Shown here one piece after another: positions 5,315 to 5,527 of a DNA stretch of 5,527 bases. The notes under the pieces are model-generated. The model worked only from the letters and a program-made list of their open reading frames with translations, had not been told where the DNA came from and searched no databases. The position numbers and the translations under genes were made by a program. How positions within the stretch are numbered: the first letter of the stretch is position 1; each line of letters begins with the position of its first letter. Source of the stretch: Bacteroidales bacterium Bact_20 (lineage in GTDB: Bacteria > Bacteroidota > Bacteroidia > Bacteroidales > DTU049); contig LUZL01000244.1 of assembly GCA_001603615.1 (NCBI GenBank), forward strand, positions 1 through 5,527, written 5' to 3'.

Positions 5315-5527
5315 CTAATTTTCTAAAATCCAGAGATCATTTTGTCTAGTTAGAGTTTTTAATTCAAGCAATCTTTGCTCTGCTTCTTGTTTAGTTTGGT
5401 ATTTTTCATAAGCTATTCTAAATTTTTTACCAGTTTCATCAGGTATGATTTCGGCATTATTAAATCCTTTTTTTATAAAATTATTTCTAATATATTCAGC
5501 ATCATCATAATCAATAGTGCTAGCTCC
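5315..5527 (-). CDS. SPOR-domain protein, last 70 residues (cut by window edge)
   Basis: The frame is open from the right edge to a TAG at 5317-5315. The 70 visible residues show the second half of a SPOR domain: a helix with DYDDAEYIRNNFIKKGF, a strand after it (NAEIIPDETGKKFRIAYEKY), a second helix TKQEAEQRLLELKTLT, and a final strand ending NDLWILEN. SPOR domains bind denuded glycan strands of peptidoglycan, and proteins carrying them are usually periplasmic or membrane-anchored and act in division or envelope maintenance. In Bacteroidota the motif (F/Y)RIxYxxYxxKxEA with a terminal W is common at the extreme C-terminus, as here. What lies before the domain (signal peptide, anchor, partner domains) is outside the window, so the specific protein cannot be named. 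Confidence 0.8.
   Translation of the reverse strand, partial: GASTIDYDDAEYIRNNFIKKGFNNAEIIPDETGKKFRIAYEKYQTKQEAEQRLLELKTLTRQNDLWILEN

Overview
The window is AT-rich (roughly 30% GC by eye), and every gene I can support lies on the minus strand. Several features point to Bacteroidota: a T9SS/gliding-type (CHU_C) C-terminal domain, an ECF sigma factor whose region 4 has the TLKSSYHQAMKKI signature common in that phylum, a transketolase split into separate subunits, -7 elements of the TAnnTTTG type, and no Shine-Dalgarno sequences. I cannot fix the order or genus.

Layout from right to left, which is the direction of transcription. At 5527-5315 is the 3' end of a SPOR-domain (peptidoglycan-binding) protein. 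A 144-bp gap with a TATCTTTG promoter candidate and an A/T-only hairpin follows. At 5170-2415 is a three-gene block: the C-terminal subunit of a split transketolase, an ECF sigma factor whose ATG directly follows the transketolase stop (TAGATG), and a single-pass membrane protein that looks like the partner anti-sigma factor. The block ends at a strong intrinsic terminator (2385-2350). A 340-bp non-coding stretch follows, then an MscS-family mechanosensitive channel gene (2008-920), a perfect hairpin (884-850), and the first 260 codons of an IS1595-like transposase running off the left edge.

The most interesting item is the sigma/anti-sigma pair. The membrane protein has a short cytoplasmic segment containing a VPEDYFD motif, one transmembrane helix, an unrecognised region, two Ig/PKD-like segments, and a gliding-motility-associated (type B T9SS sorting) C-terminal domain. 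That last domain normally sits on secreted cargo, but here it appears tethered to the inner membrane beside a sigma factor. It may be a sensor that uses a cargo-like domain to report on the secretion machinery or the cell surface, similar in logic to the RsgI anti-sigma factors of cellulolytic clostridia. This is inference from domain order.

Secondary points are a transposase that seems to lack its second catalytic aspartate, an insertion element that may have landed in the channel gene's terminator, and a transketolase half without its partner next to it.
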